DNA of 64,000 nucleotides from Promethearchaeota archaeon (GCA_011364925.1 RDOA01000001.1:127128-191127), one strand, 5' to 3'. Counted from the stretch's first letter, positions 27,921 to 37,652 are shown. Notes: generated by a model from the sequence alone, not told the origin. Translations and numbers: made by a program.

Positions 27921-29048
27921 ATGACAAAAGTTTCGGGTAAAATGAAATTTTGGACTAAGGGCTTCGTAATTTCATTTCTTTTTTTAATTTTAAACGCGAT
28001 GTTAATCGTGCTCTTAATTGTTAGCCACATATTTCTGTCGATTCCTTGGATCGATCTATTGTATAGTTATCTACGACCATGGTTGTTGTTAATTTTCTAT
28101 GATTATAACCTCTTTATATACGGAGGAATTTTCATTAGTTACACTGTTTTACTTGTTCTGTACGTTCTAGGGTATAATTTGGCAAAGGTCAGACGGATGG
28201 TGGGTTCTATTATATATGTTTTTAGTTTATTAGGATTTGTTTTAGTAACATTCGTTGCCGTTCATTATTCATACGCTAGCATCTTATTTAATCAAGATCT
28301 AACTTTGAATGTAAGACTCATGTTTCTATTACTTTTATTACCCATGATTTTTGCGCTCAGTTTGTTTCTCGTTTTAGTTAACACCGATTTCCTCATTTTT
28401 TTCAAGGATTTAGTTAAGGCTCGCAAGATTTGGAGACATAAAAGACCCGAATTCGAAATCGAAGTTAAGGGAAAAATTACTTATATCAATATAAAAACAG
28501 AGGAATTTGTTTTTACTCCAGTACCGATGCTGATCATAGCACAATATCTACAAACTAAAGGATATTCTGTCTCGTGGTTTGTGAGAGGCGCTTTTAATCA
28601 TTTAATTTCTTTAATAATTACTTATTTAATTGGATGGCCAAGAGCTAAAAACGCACTATTTAGATTTACGGGGATGAAGGTTGGGGAAAATTGCTCAATA
28701 TCTCAAAAAGCCTCCCCGGACCCTCTATTGCCTGAGTTAATAGAATTTGAAGAGGGAAGTGGATGTGGTATTGGTGTAAAACTACTGACTCACAATGCAA
28801 TGAATATAAAGCATGGAAGTTTTAGTTTTGGTCCAATCAAAGTGTGTAGAAACGCTAGGATTGGCGCGTATTCTGTTGTATTACCCGGTGTCACTATTGG
28901 GGAAGGATCAATTATTGGTGCAAACTCTTTGGTTTCAGATGATATTCCTCCATTCTCTATCGCATTTGGATCGCCAGCCAAAGTTGTCCGGGAATTAACT
29001 GAGGCTGAAAAAGCAGAAGTAGACATAAATTACCGAGTTAAATCATAA
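27921..29048 (+). CDS. Membrane-anchored hexapeptide-repeat acyltransferase
   Basis: 375 residues. Four hydrophobic helices in the first 160 residues (GFVISFLFLILNAMLIVLLI; IFISYTVLLVLYVLGYNL; IIYVFSLLGFVLVTFVAV; LLLLPMIFALSLFLVLV). The C-terminal region from about 240 forms a left-handed beta-helix with hexapeptides (ARIGAYSVVLPGVTIGEGSI) and the usual ending PPFSIAFGSPAKVVREL. It likely O-acetylates or acylates a membrane-linked sugar or lipid with acyl-CoA. The stop overlaps the hydrolase gene on the other strand by 11 bases. Good family call; substrate unknown. Confidence 0.85.
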   Translation: MTKVSGKMKFWTKGFVISFLFLILNAMLIVLLIVSHIFLSIPWIDLLYSYLRPWLLLIFYDYNLFIYGGIFISYTVLLVLYVLGYNLAKVRRMVGSIIYVFSLLGFVLVTFVAVHYSYASILFNQDLTLNVRLMFLLLLLPMIFALSLFLVLVNTDFLIFFKDLVKARKIWRHKRPEFEIEVKGKITYINIKTEEFVFTPVPMLIIAQYLQTKGYSVSWFVRGAFNHLISLIITYLIGWPRAKNALFRFTGMKVGENCSISQKASPDPLLPELIEFEEGSGCGIGVKLLTHNAMNIKHGSFSFGPIKVCRNARIGAYSVVLPGVTIGEGSIIGANSLVSDDIPPFSIAFGSPAKVVRELTEAEKAEVDINYRVKS

Positions 29049-29817
29049 CGAAGTCGTGTATCAGTTTATTAACTTTAATGTGACTTTTTACCATTACTCT
29101 ATGGGGGCTATTTTCAATAATATGTAATTCTGAATTAGGAATGAGGCTATCCAGAGTAACAAGCTCTGATTTGGTGATAATTCTGTCATCGGTTCCATAG
29201 AGAATGAGTGTGGGTTGAGAGATGTCAGCAATGTTTTCGTTTTTATTAAATTTAAAAGTCATATTGTTGAAAGTTCTTAATACGACTGGTTTTGGAATAG
29301 TTAATGCATATTTTAATTGTCTTCTGAACTCTCTATTCTCCTCTTCTATGGAATTTATTCGTTTTAATGTTCCCTTCAAAAAATTTGTGTAAGTTATTCT
29401 AAAAATTGCATTAATCCAAAATAACAGGAACTTATTGAATGAGAGTTGAGAAATTGCAGATGTGCTAATTAAAATTAGTTTATTCACTAACTCGGGATTT
29501 TGAATAGCTATATTTTGAGCAATTAATCCTCCTAAAGAGTGCCCAATAAGTATTGCTTTAGTATACCCAAGTTGATGGATAAAATCGACTATTACCTTAG
29601 AAAAAAAATCAATCGAATAATTTTCATTAGGTTTATCAGACTTACCATATCCTGGAAGATCGAGAAGAATTATATGATTTCTTGACTTAAAATAAGCTAT
29701 TTGATAAATCCATTCAAAAGAACTTCCTAACCACCCATGAATAAATAGTAGCGGAGTTCCTTTTAGTCTATTCTCAACATAGAAAAGTTTTAATTGATTT
29801 ATGTTAATGAATGGCAA
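29038..29817 (-). CDS. Alpha/beta hydrolase
   Basis: The frame is open from 29934, but that start would overlap the upstream radical SAM gene by about 98 bases and adds an unrelated hydrophobic leader. TTG at 29817 gives 259 residues beginning LPFININQLKLFYVEN, 19 bases after that gene's stop. Hydrolase motifs: LLFIHGWLGSSFEW (oxyanion loop), GHSLGGL (nucleophile Ser elbow), LILYGTDDRII (catalytic Asp) and SPHRVMV (catalytic His). It may hydrolyse an ester, perhaps of the lipid made by this cluster. Same-strand spacing suggests co-transcription with the radical SAM gene. Confidence 0.85.
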   Translation of the reverse strand: MPFININQLKLFYVENRLKGTPLLFIHGWLGSSFEWIYQIAYFKSRNHIILLDLPGYGKSDKPNENYSIDFFSKVIVDFIHQLGYTKAILIGHSLGGLIAQNIAIQNPELVNKLILISTSAISQLSFNKFLLFWINAIFRITYTNFLKGTLKRINSIEEENREFRRQLKYALTIPKPVVLRTFNNMTFKFNKNENIADISQPTLILYGTDDRIITKSELVTLDSLIPNSELHIIENSPHRVMVKSHIKVNKLIHDFVMI

Positions 29818-29836
29818 TTTTTTATCGTGAAAAAAG

Positions 29837-30868
29837 TTACAAAAATCTGTATTTGTAAATGAAACTTCTAATCGGATGCTTAATAAAATATGTAGGATTC
29901 CAATAACATGGTTTAAAACAATTACAATATTCAAACTTGAATTTGTTGACGTTTTTCAACCGTTTTTTACGAGATAATTTTATGAAATCGCTGAAAGGAA
30001 TATTAGTATTAACATCTTCGCAAACCATTACAGTTCCGTCGTTATCAATAGCATAGTATAAATCACATACATCACACGTCCAAGAATACTTTTTCTGATA
30101 CCATTTATTCATGTAATAATAATATACATTCGGTGACCAGACTCGAATACCTTGTCTTTTTAATTTAACGATTACTTCTCTCAATTTATTCATTAAATCC
30201 GTGTTTAATGACAGTTCAGGACAATAGCTCCTATATTTGTACTGTTCACTAACATTTAACGAAGAATGAACAGGGTCGATGGAGAAACGGCATTCAAGCT
30301 CATTATGAATTGTTTTTATTAATGGGACGAGTTCATTTAAATTTTCATTCGTGATTAAAATATGAAAAGTATAATCGATCCTATTAGGATATTTTTTTTT
30401 AATCTTTTGTAGCAATTTTATTAATTCTGGACGGTAGTTTTTTGAGCTAAAACTAGGCATTGAGATACCGTCAACACCTATTCCTAAAATTATATATCCA
30501 TAGGATGCAAATTCTTCAAGTAACTGTTCGTTTAACAAAGATCCGTTTGTTACTATGTGAGTGTACATATTTAAGTCTATGCAGTGTTTTAATAATTCGC
30601 CTAAATCTGACCGCAGTGTTGGTTCACCACCATAAATAGTAATGAACCGACACCCTTCGTTATATATTTGAGTTACAATGTTATTCCATTGCTTTACTGG
30701 AATATCTGGATTCCTTTTGCTTTTTGAGGTAGCACAATAATGGCAATTAAAGTTACAATCCCTTGTAAAGAACGCACTTACAAAAACAGGACCTTTAATT
30801 ACTCCAAATACTCTTTTAAGATAACTTACTCCTAAATTTCTTAAAATCGTATTTTTTTTATTTACCAT
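29837..30868 (-). CDS. Radical SAM protein with SPASM/twitch-like C-terminus
   Basis: 343 residues. The core motif is TRDCNFNCHYCATS (C-x3-C-x2-C, about residue 33 on), followed by TIYGGEPTLRSDLGELL, typical of the MoaA/PqqE/SPASM class. The C-terminal part (about 260-335) has CDVCDLYYAIDNDGTVMVCED and then CNCFKPCYW, cysteines that could hold an auxiliary iron-sulfur cluster. It has no B12-binding domain. It could modify a peptide or small molecule or act in lipid or sugar chemistry. It is upstream of and tightly spaced with the alpha/beta hydrolase. Confidence 0.85.
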   Translation of the reverse strand: MVNKKNTILRNLGVSYLKRVFGVIKGPVFVSAFFTRDCNFNCHYCATSKSKRNPDIPVKQWNNIVTQIYNEGCRFITIYGGEPTLRSDLGELLKHCIDLNMYTHIVTNGSLLNEQLLEEFASYGYIILGIGVDGISMPSFSSKNYRPELIKLLQKIKKKYPNRIDYTFHILITNENLNELVPLIKTIHNELECRFSIDPVHSSLNVSEQYKYRSYCPELSLNTDLMNKLREVIVKLKRQGIRVWSPNVYYYYMNKWYQKKYSWTCDVCDLYYAIDNDGTVMVCEDVNTNIPFSDFIKLSRKKRLKNVNKFKFEYCNCFKPCYWNPTYFIKHPIRSFIYKYRFL

Positions 30869-30950
30869 ATTTATTTTAAGCTACTTTAATAGAAATTAGG
30901 ATTGAATAATTATATTTACAATATTTTTTAATATTTGTTGCTATAAAACA

Positions 30951-31904
30951 TTGACAAATTCAATTTTAAAGCCCGTTTCAATTATCATTCCAACAAAAAA
31001 CAGAGCAAAGTTTTTACCAGACTTAATTCAAAACTTATCAAATTTGAATTATCCGGAATACGAAATATTGATAATCGACGATTGCTCTACAGATAACACA
31101 AAAGATGTATTGAACCAATATCCAGTTAGAACTATTTCTCTAAAAAAATCAATGGGCTCTGCAAGAGCTAGAAATATCGGTATAAAAGAAGCAAAAAACG
31201 AAATTATTGCTCTAACCGATTCTGATTGTTTTGTTTCAAAAAATTGGTTAAGAGATTTAGTTCCTTACTTGAATACTTATGATGTTGTTGGCGGAAAAGT
31301 AATATTTTCCGACGATATCGAAAAAAAATTGAACCCATCAATCCCACACGATACCGTTTTAAGTAAAGATTCTCCCGTTAACTTTTTAAACACAAGTAGT
31401 ATGGTGTTTAGAAAAGATTTGTTTAACAAGACTCGAGGATTTTTAAGTCATAGATTAGAAGACGTTGAATTTTCTTGGAGATTATTAAAAAAGGATTTTA
31501 AACTATATTACGTAGCTAAAGGAATAGTTTTTCATCAAGGAACAAGAACGCCAATTCAGAATATCAAAAAGTATTTGCAATACGGGAAATCGTATTCTGA
31601 ATTATCCTCTCTTCATAATATGGAATTAAATAATAAATCAGAAAAATTGTTTGATAATAGGGCAGTCTGGAACTATACAAAACTAATATTGTGTCTAATA
31701 GGATTTTACATTGCCCTTCTCATTATTCTCCTTACGATTTCTAATGTTATTTTTTCGATTTCGTTTTTAGCTATTTCGTTATTTCTTACCTCATTCTTAA
31801 TTTTTCGGATTTTAAAACAAATAGACATTCTCTACAGATTGTATAAACTGAGCATATTTTTTAGTATAGTGATCTACATGATAATCTACATGCTAAAAAC
31901 ATAG
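30951..31904 (+). CDS. Family 2 glycosyltransferase with C-terminal membrane helices
   Basis: 317 residues, TTG start (LTNSILKPVSIIIPTK). GT-A motifs: SIIIPTKNRAKFLPDLI, ILIIDDCSTDNTKDVL, GSARARNIGIKEA and the DxD-type IIALTDSDCFVSKNW. RLEDVEFSWRLLK supplies the ED acceptor-side motif. The last 80 residues contain two or three membrane helices (LILCLIGFYIALLIILLTI; ISFLAISLFLTSFLIF; IFFSIVIYMIIYML). It is likely to glycosylate a lipid-linked acceptor at the cytoplasmic face. It converges with the sulfotransferase gene. Confidence 0.88.
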   Translation: MTNSILKPVSIIIPTKNRAKFLPDLIQNLSNLNYPEYEILIIDDCSTDNTKDVLNQYPVRTISLKKSMGSARARNIGIKEAKNEIIALTDSDCFVSKNWLRDLVPYLNTYDVVGGKVIFSDDIEKKLNPSIPHDTVLSKDSPVNFLNTSSMVFRKDLFNKTRGFLSHRLEDVEFSWRLLKKDFKLYYVAKGIVFHQGTRTPIQNIKKYLQYGKSYSELSSLHNMELNNKSEKLFDNRAVWNYTKLILCLIGFYIALLIILLTISNVIFSISFLAISLFLTSFLIFRILKQIDILYRLYKLSIFFSIVIYMIIYMLKT

Positions 31905-31932
31905 AATTAGATCCTCTAATTTTTTTGTAAGG

Positions 31933-33069
31933 TCAATAGCCAAAGCGAGAAGCCGTTAGATCCGTGATTTCAGCAATATCTACTAATTCTTGTTTGGAAA
32001 AACTTGGGGAATAATAAGTAGGTTTATGTAGATGCCTAATATAATACTTTCTAATTTTTTCAAAATTGTTTAATGGGAGCTCGGTATGCTCTAGAATTTT
32101 ATCTATTATTTCTGCGGGATGGTCGCACAAATCTTCGTGTTTAACTATAAGAACAGATTTTCTAATCTCCCCATTAATTTCGAGAAGATCCATTACATAA
32201 TCATAGATGGATGACCAGTAATAAGCCCAACCTTTTACGTAAGTTTCTTCCTTTTTCCATAATCTTCGAATTCTACGAATAATTTCAGTATCTCCTGTAT
32301 TAATGCATTTTTGATAGTGACCGAATTCACTATGTCCAGTTATTTTATGCCAATCAGCTACTAAAGGATTTTTTTTTTCCATTTCTATAAAAAGGTTCGT
32401 TTGTTTAATGAGTGATGCTATGTGATTAACTGGATTCCGTATCATTAATAGAATTTTAACAGATGGGAAAATTTGATGCAAATATTCTAATCTAGTAATA
32501 TTATAGTTATTTTTTGCTAAATATCGCGGACGTTTTTGATTAATTAATAGTTTTCGTATGTGATCTCTATAAAATTGTTCAAAATCAGGATTTGACCCAT
32601 TCGCACCAATAACACTTGATACATTCTCATTGTGATTATTTATGAAAAAGTCTTGCCAAAATATTTCTTCTACAGCTTCTGGACTTTCACGGTTGACAAT
32701 GATCCCATCTTTGTGAATACGTTCTCTCGGTCTAGTAAAAAATCGTGACTGGTCAACGATTCGACTGAATCGGTGAGGGAAGTATGGTAGGGGAAGGTGC
32801 CTATATTTATGGGAAGCCAGATATGGATGTTTGCTCATCATTTCTAAAGTTATGGTTGTCCCTGATCGCGCAAGACCAGTAATGTAGATTGGCCTATCAA
32901 TTGTAAGGGCATCTATCTCTTCGCGGGATAGTAGAGTCTCAATTTTAGCAAGAGAGTACGACAGTTTTTTAAATGAAGCAAAAAATTTTGTCAGACCGTA
33001 ACCTGCGTAGCCTATATATGGAAGATCGTTGTTATTGTTAGCGGTGGTTTTTTTTTTAGGATATGTCAT
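31933..33069 (-). CDS. Sulfotransferase family protein
   Basis: 378 residues. PIYITGLARSGTTITLEMMS is the 5'-phosphosulfate-binding loop of PAPS-dependent sulfotransferases. VKILLMIRNPVNHIASLIKQ, with its Arg-Asn-Pro core, is the 3'-phosphate-binding motif. RYLAKNNYNITRLEYL and LIVKHEDLCDHPAEIID also fit the family. It would transfer sulfate from PAPS to a hydroxyl of a glycan or lipid. The neighbouring glycosyltransferases and acyltransferase suggest a sulfated surface glycolipid. No membrane helix is seen. Complete length. Confidence 0.85.
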   Translation of the reverse strand: MTYPKKKTTANNNNDLPYIGYAGYGLTKFFASFKKLSYSLAKIETLLSREEIDALTIDRPIYITGLARSGTTITLEMMSKHPYLASHKYRHLPLPYFPHRFSRIVDQSRFFTRPRERIHKDGIIVNRESPEAVEEIFWQDFFINNHNENVSSVIGANGSNPDFEQFYRDHIRKLLINQKRPRYLAKNNYNITRLEYLHQIFPSVKILLMIRNPVNHIASLIKQTNLFIEMEKKNPLVADWHKITGHSEFGHYQKCINTGDTEIIRRIRRLWKKEETYVKGWAYYWSSIYDYVMDLLEINGEIRKSVLIVKHEDLCDHPAEIIDKILEHTELPLNNFEKIRKYYIRHLHKPTYYSPSFSKQELVDIAEITDLTASRFGY

Positions 33070-33147
33070 CGGAATCTTTTGCTTGCTCAGTCAATTTTGG
33101 GTTTATTAAAAGAACATTATTAATGCGAGTTATTTAATGTATATTAT

Positions 33148-33654
33148 TTACATAACAATAATCCCTACCAATGAAAAAGAGATTATCATCAAGAGTAGAT
33201 TAAGAATCAACCCAAGAAGTCCCAAGATATTACCGGCTTTTATTGCCTTGCTTTGAATTTCTGATTTTCTTGCTTTTATATTGAAAATTTTAGAGACAAC
33301 TCCAAATACAAATCCTAGGGCATTTAATATCCCAAATACAAACATTAGAGTATGTCGTACTGGAGCAGGAAGAAAATAGGGTTCTATAAAAATACTGGTT
33401 CCTAAGTTAAAGGTTGTAGCTAGTATTATTACTGAAACAATTCCAAAGGCTAAACTTGCTTTTGATAGAGGACGTGGACCAGTTTGTTTCAAAGGCCTCT
33501 GCTGTGTTCGATGAATAATCTGGGTTTCTTGCGATGCAGAATAGGTTTTTACTAACTCAGAATCTGGAGATGCATCTGTGAGCTTTTGTCCGCAGTCCTG
33601 GCAGAACTGTTGATTATGCATTTCTAATTTTGCGTTACAATTTGGGCAAAACAT
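33148..33654 (-). CDS. Zinc-ribbon membrane protein (paralogue 1 of 3)
   Basis: 168 residues. N-terminal zinc ribbon CPNCNAKLEMHNQQFCQDCG, then a Gln/Pro/Thr-rich linker and three membrane helices (LAFGIVSVIILATTFNLG; MFVFGILNALGFVFGVVSKI; ILGLLGLILNLLLMIISFSL). It shares ribbon, linker and the AKxxxxKARKSE-like loop with the two genes at 46606 and 47227. Such zinc-ribbon/DUF4190-like proteins are frequent in Asgard-type genomes; function unknown. It is a single minus-strand gene. Confidence 0.7.
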   Translation of the reverse strand: MFCPNCNAKLEMHNQQFCQDCGQKLTDASPDSELVKTYSASQETQIIHRTQQRPLKQTGPRPLSKASLAFGIVSVIILATTFNLGTSIFIEPYFLPAPVRHTLMFVFGILNALGFVFGVVSKIFNIKARKSEIQSKAIKAGNILGLLGLILNLLLMIISFSLVGIIVM

Positions 33655-33800
33655 AGGTTTTCATTATAGAATTTTAATAGGAAATAACAAATTATATTAG
33701 TTTCTAGATATTTACTATAATTTATATAATTTTATTCTAAACTTTCTGTAATCTTATTTAAATAAATAAATCACCTCAAATTAAGGTTCTGGGAATCAAA

Positions 33801-35312
33801 TTGAAAACGTACGATGTAATTTTCATTCATCCACCCCGACAGATAGAACTGGAGCAAAGCAAATTATTGAAATCTTATCGAAGTACATATATTTTCATTC
33901 CAATGGGAGTTTTTGCAATTGCTGATTTCCTTGAGAGAGAAGGTTTTGGAGTAGAAATAATAAATTATCCCTTAGAACAATATTTAAACCCAAATTGGTC
34001 GTTGAAAGATTACCTTCGCACGATTGATTTTAAAATATGTGGCATAGATTTACATTGGATACACAACGCTCATGGCGCTATCGAGATTGCTCGAACCGTC
34101 AAGGAAGTAAATCCTAACAGTAAAATAGTACTAGGAGGTTTTAGCGCGTCATATTTCCACGATCAGATTTTAAAATATTATGGAGTAATTGATGGTGTCA
34201 TAAAGGGAGAAGCTGAAGTTCCGCTCTTAGAATTCGCTCAAAAGACCGATCGAAATCAATCTTTAGATTCCATACCAAATTTATCTTTTCGGACAACTTC
34301 AAACCATATAAAATCAAATCCAATTAAATATGTAGCAAAATCTTTGGATGATCTTAATTTTTCGAATACCAAAATTCTCAAAAGTGCAAAACAGTACTTT
34401 GATTGCAGTAGAAAAATAATGGGAATCTCTTTCAATGTCCCAATTGGGAGGGGCTGTCCGTTTAATTGCCCTTTTTGTGGAGGTGGTCAAAGAGCCCTAC
34501 AAAGCGTGATTGGGCGAAGTAAGGTTGTTCTAAGGAATCCTGAAAAAGTTATTGAGGATATTACTACAATTGTAGATACTTATAATGTTCCCAGCTTATT
34601 TTTTGGGCATGGTTCCTATCCGGCTACTTTCAAATTTTGGAAAACTCTGTTTGGTCTAATACAAAAAGAAAAAATCGATATTGGAGGGGATCTAGAAATT
34701 TGGCGCTTACCCTTCCCAAAAGAGATGTGGCAAATATTCTATAAGACCTTTCCTCGTAGAAATTCATCAATTAGTATTTCTCCAAGAACATTATCTTCAA
34801 AAGTTCATCAAAGAGTAATGGAGATATGCGATCCAACCTTTAAATTTCCAAAAAATCAAATTGAAGGGCTCATAAAGAATGCAAATTTATATCAAAGAAC
34901 TTTAAGAATTTGGTTAACTGCCGGTTTTCCATTCCAATCCAGGCTGGATGTCCAAAAAGATTTTAACTTTGCTCTTAAATGTATGTATAAATATGGTAAA
35001 ACTAAATCAAAACCTATTTCAATAATGATTGAACCTTATCATATTTTCCCAGGTTCCCCCGCTTTTGAATCTCCTGAAACTTTTGGAATAAATCTAAATT
35101 ACAATTCTTTTTTACAACTTAAAGACTTTTTTAAAAATAACAAGATGTTATTTTTTTACAACGCAATAAATTACAATACAAATATCTTTTCGAGTGCAAC
35201 AATACGAAATTTGAATAAATTCTTATTTTTCAGCACAGCACTTACAATGATTACGACGGGGCATAAATCTCCCGAGAACAACTTTAAGGAAAAAAATGCT
35301 AAATATGAATAA
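33801..35312 (+). CDS. B12-binding-type radical SAM protein (divergent)
   Basis: 503 residues from TTG 33801, with a TATA-like TATTTAAATAAAT at 33755-33767. The N-terminal B12-binding-like domain (1-150) ends in GVIKGEAEVPLLEFA. The cluster motif is C219-x3-C223-x2-C226 (GRGCPFNCPFCGG). The later blocks FFGHGSYPATFKFW and MIEPYHIFPGSPAFE differ from the other paralogues. This member is the most divergent of the five B12-type genes of the region. Substrate unknown. It lies apart from neighbours with flanking A+T-rich gaps of more than 140 bases. Confidence 0.82.
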   Translation: MKTYDVIFIHPPRQIELEQSKLLKSYRSTYIFIPMGVFAIADFLEREGFGVEIINYPLEQYLNPNWSLKDYLRTIDFKICGIDLHWIHNAHGAIEIARTVKEVNPNSKIVLGGFSASYFHDQILKYYGVIDGVIKGEAEVPLLEFAQKTDRNQSLDSIPNLSFRTTSNHIKSNPIKYVAKSLDDLNFSNTKILKSAKQYFDCSRKIMGISFNVPIGRGCPFNCPFCGGGQRALQSVIGRSKVVLRNPEKVIEDITTIVDTYNVPSLFFGHGSYPATFKFWKTLFGLIQKEKIDIGGDLEIWRLPFPKEMWQIFYKTFPRRNSSISISPRTLSSKVHQRVMEICDPTFKFPKNQIEGLIKNANLYQRTLRIWLTAGFPFQSRLDVQKDFNFALKCMYKYGKTKSKPISIMIEPYHIFPGSPAFESPETFGINLNYNSFLQLKDFFKNNKMLFFYNAINYNTNIFSSATIRNLNKFLFFSTALTMITTGHKSPENNFKEKNAKYE

Positions 35313-35485
35313 TTATCTAAAAAATTGTGACCAATATAAAAAGAACAAACGAGTTATTTTAGTAGAGTTGCTTTTTAACTTATAGAGTAATTTTTAAATA
35401 TAATTTTAGTTTATATTTAAGAATACAATATCAAGAAGTTATGAATCTGAGATAATATACCCCTTAAGACAAAATAATAAGTGCC

Positions 35486-36178
35486 ATGAATACTACTCAA
35501 AAAACTACCACATTGAAGATAATATCAATCGTCCCTTTTGTTCTTGCCTCTATTCCAATTGCATTTGTTTATTTCTTTTTAAGAGATTTACCGTTATTGA
35601 GTTCTTCATTCGTTGAGTATGTTCATGCGGGTAACTCGATTTTCTTCCCCTTTCTCTCATCTCACACAATTATCTTTCAATTTACTACTGGTCATTTAAT
35701 TGATATTATTTTAGTAGTTAATTTTGTTACATTACTCGAAAGAATAGGCTATTACTATTACCAAAAGGTTTGCTTAAAAAGAAATTTCTTAGAATTATCT
35801 TCAGAAACGGGATTTATTGAATTTAATAAAATACAAGAGGAATTGCAGCTAAACTCAGATTTCTTACTGAACCTGAAAGGAGATCCAAATCCTATTTTAA
35901 ATGAAGAGCTATTAAATCTTAAAGATGAGAAGAAAAGTAGAATCTATGCCAACGATCTCTTTTATAAAAAAGGAGATTATGTTAGTATAACAAGTTTGAA
36001 ACATACTTTCTTTAACTCTTTTCGAAGAATGCGAAAAAGAATTACTCACCATTATAAGTATTCTTCTATCTTTCTAAACTCTTCAACTTATTGTTTTTCT
36101 ACGAATTATTCCCCTCCTTTTATAAGAAATTGTGCATTTTCTAATCCTTACACGAATATACAAAAAGAGGAGGGATAA
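35486..36178 (+). CDS. Unknown membrane protein with odd C-terminus
   Basis: 230 residues, ATG start. Two hydrophobic segments (IISIVPFVLASIPIAFVYFFL at about 12-32; and about 62-88, TTGHLIDIILVVNFVTLLE), then a soluble helical or winged-helix-like part (FIEFNKIQEELQLNSDFLLN). The last 45 residues (SIFLNSSTYCFSTNYSPPFI) look unlike a folded domain. The shifted frame over the same bases reads as hydrophobic helix interrupted by stops, which hints that the 3' end is frameshifted or decayed. No family is recognised. It ends 85 bases before the operon that follows. Confidence 0.5.
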   Translation: MNTTQKTTTLKIISIVPFVLASIPIAFVYFFLRDLPLLSSSFVEYVHAGNSIFFPFLSSHTIIFQFTTGHLIDIILVVNFVTLLERIGYYYYQKVCLKRNFLELSSETGFIEFNKIQEELQLNSDFLLNLKGDPNPILNEELLNLKDEKKSRIYANDLFYKKGDYVSITSLKHTFFNSFRRMRKRITHHYKYSSIFLNSSTYCFSTNYSPPFIRNCAFSNPYTNIQKEEG

Positions 36179-36212
36179 AAATTGAACAACCAATTTTTTA
36201 CTATTTTCAAAT

Positions 36213-36224
36213 TAATATATAAAA
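36213..36224 (+). promoter_or_regulatory. TATA-like promoter of the prenyltransferase/U32 operon
   Basis: TAATATATAAAA about 50 bases before the operon's first ATG (36273), within the only sizeable gap before the seven-gene run. A Shine-Dalgarno-like GGAAGTGA (36260-36267) lies just before the ATG. Confidence 0.45.
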
Positions 36225-36272
36225 ACCAAAATAAAATAATAAAAAGTTTCAATCAAAAAGGAAGTGAAAATA

Positions 36273-37637
36273 ATGGAATGGAATGAAGAAATTGAAGGTT
36301 TATATACGAAAATAACAGATATGACGCCTGAAACCTTCCGAGCCTCAGTTAAGCCGATGCTCCGCGAAGCCGCCGAAAAAACCGCTCGTTTAAGAAATTC
36401 TGGTTATGTAAGCAAGGATGACTTATTATCTGCTTTATTCGAGATTACACCACCAGCGTTTCAACCTACTGTTATAGAAGATCTAAAAACAATAGGAATC
36501 GATTCAGAGCGATACATACAATTATCATCAATTAGACAAGAATATGCTCGTACATGGGACGAAATTAGTGGTGCTTTTCTACCTGGTGTTTACCATTTTA
36601 CTATATATCTAACGGATCGATGCAACCAAAATTGTCTCCATTGTGCTGCTGCTGTGATGGAAAAACGTCCAGAATTTCCTACGGAAACCTGGATTGAAAT
36701 TATTGAGGATATAGAACAGAGCTTGCGAAAACAAGGTCGTCGAGGATGTTATATATGGTTTGGAGGAGAACCTACTATTCGCAAGGATCTTAAAGACTTA
36801 ATAAAATACTGTGGTGAAAAGGGCTATTATCAAGCACTTGCTACTAATGGAATTTTGTTTAATGATGAACTGGCGAAAATATGCGCAGAAGCTAAGATGA
36901 GTCATGTCTTTATTAGTTATGATAGTACAGATCCTAAGCGGGCCGCAAAAATTAGGGGGCATCCAAAAGCATACGAAGCGGCTGAAAAAGCGTTAGATTT
37001 AGCTGCAAAATATGGGCTTTTTACCATTGCTAATGTAACAGCACAAAAAGAGAATTTTGATGAATTAGATACATTAAGGGAATATTTTCAATCTAGGGGC
37101 GTAACTCCCTTTTACAGACCTCTAATCAAACAACGTTCAGCAGATTTAAATTGGGACGAAATCGGCTTAAATATAGATGAATATCGACAATTTTATGATT
37201 TTAGGAATAAACACGCTATTGAGGCTATCAGAAAAGGAGAAGCTTCTTCTCTCAATAAATTCTATACGTGGGATATGGTGCCATTTATGGAGTGTCCTAT
37301 GAATGATGAGGAAAGGACTGCAATCGAATGGGGTACAGGATGCCAAGCCTGCCGTTCAATCTCCGGAATTGATACTAATGGAGATGTATTCCCTTGCGAT
37401 TATCCCTCTGATTTAATTTTAGGTAACATTCTTGAGCAAAGCTGGGGAGAGATTATGGAAACCGAAATGTTTAAAGCTATTAGAGATAGGCAAATAAAAG
37501 GAAAATGTTCTACTTGCCATCATCTTGACATGTGCGGAGGAGGGTGTAGAGTTCATGCCGAAAACGAAACTGGTGATTTTTTAGCTTCTCTTCCGTTTTG
37601 CTGGCATAAAATTGATCATAAACATGAAAATTGTTAA
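36273..37637 (+). CDS. Radical SAM/SPASM protein with N-terminal PCP_red-like module (paralogue A)
   Basis: The ATG at 36273 is chosen over GTG 36264: GGAAGTGA precedes it with five bases between, and it yields MEWNEEIEGL, matching MEW at the start of the genes at 37653 and 40553. 454 residues. Residues 1-82 are a helical module with W3, P19, R23, AEK and the ending PAFQPTVIEDLKTIGID. The radical SAM core has C117-x3-C121-x2-C124 and WFGGEPTIRKDL. The SPASM domain has C357, C360, C375, C412, C415, C421, C425 and C443, enough for two auxiliary clusters. First gene of a seven-gene operon. Probably acts on a substrate held in that pathway; the exact reaction is unknown. Confidence 0.88.
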   Translation: MEWNEEIEGLYTKITDMTPETFRASVKPMLREAAEKTARLRNSGYVSKDDLLSALFEITPPAFQPTVIEDLKTIGIDSERYIQLSSIRQEYARTWDEISGAFLPGVYHFTIYLTDRCNQNCLHCAAAVMEKRPEFPTETWIEIIEDIEQSLRKQGRRGCYIWFGGEPTIRKDLKDLIKYCGEKGYYQALATNGILFNDELAKICAEAKMSHVFISYDSTDPKRAAKIRGHPKAYEAAEKALDLAAKYGLFTIANVTAQKENFDELDTLREYFQSRGVTPFYRPLIKQRSADLNWDEIGLNIDEYRQFYDFRNKHAIEAIRKGEASSLNKFYTWDMVPFMECPMNDEERTAIEWGTGCQACRSISGIDTNGDVFPCDYPSDLILGNILEQSWGEIMETEMFKAIRDRQIKGKCSTCHHLDMCGGGCRVHAENETGDFLASLPFCWHKIDHKHENC

Positions 37638-37652
37638 TTTTGGCGAATTTTA

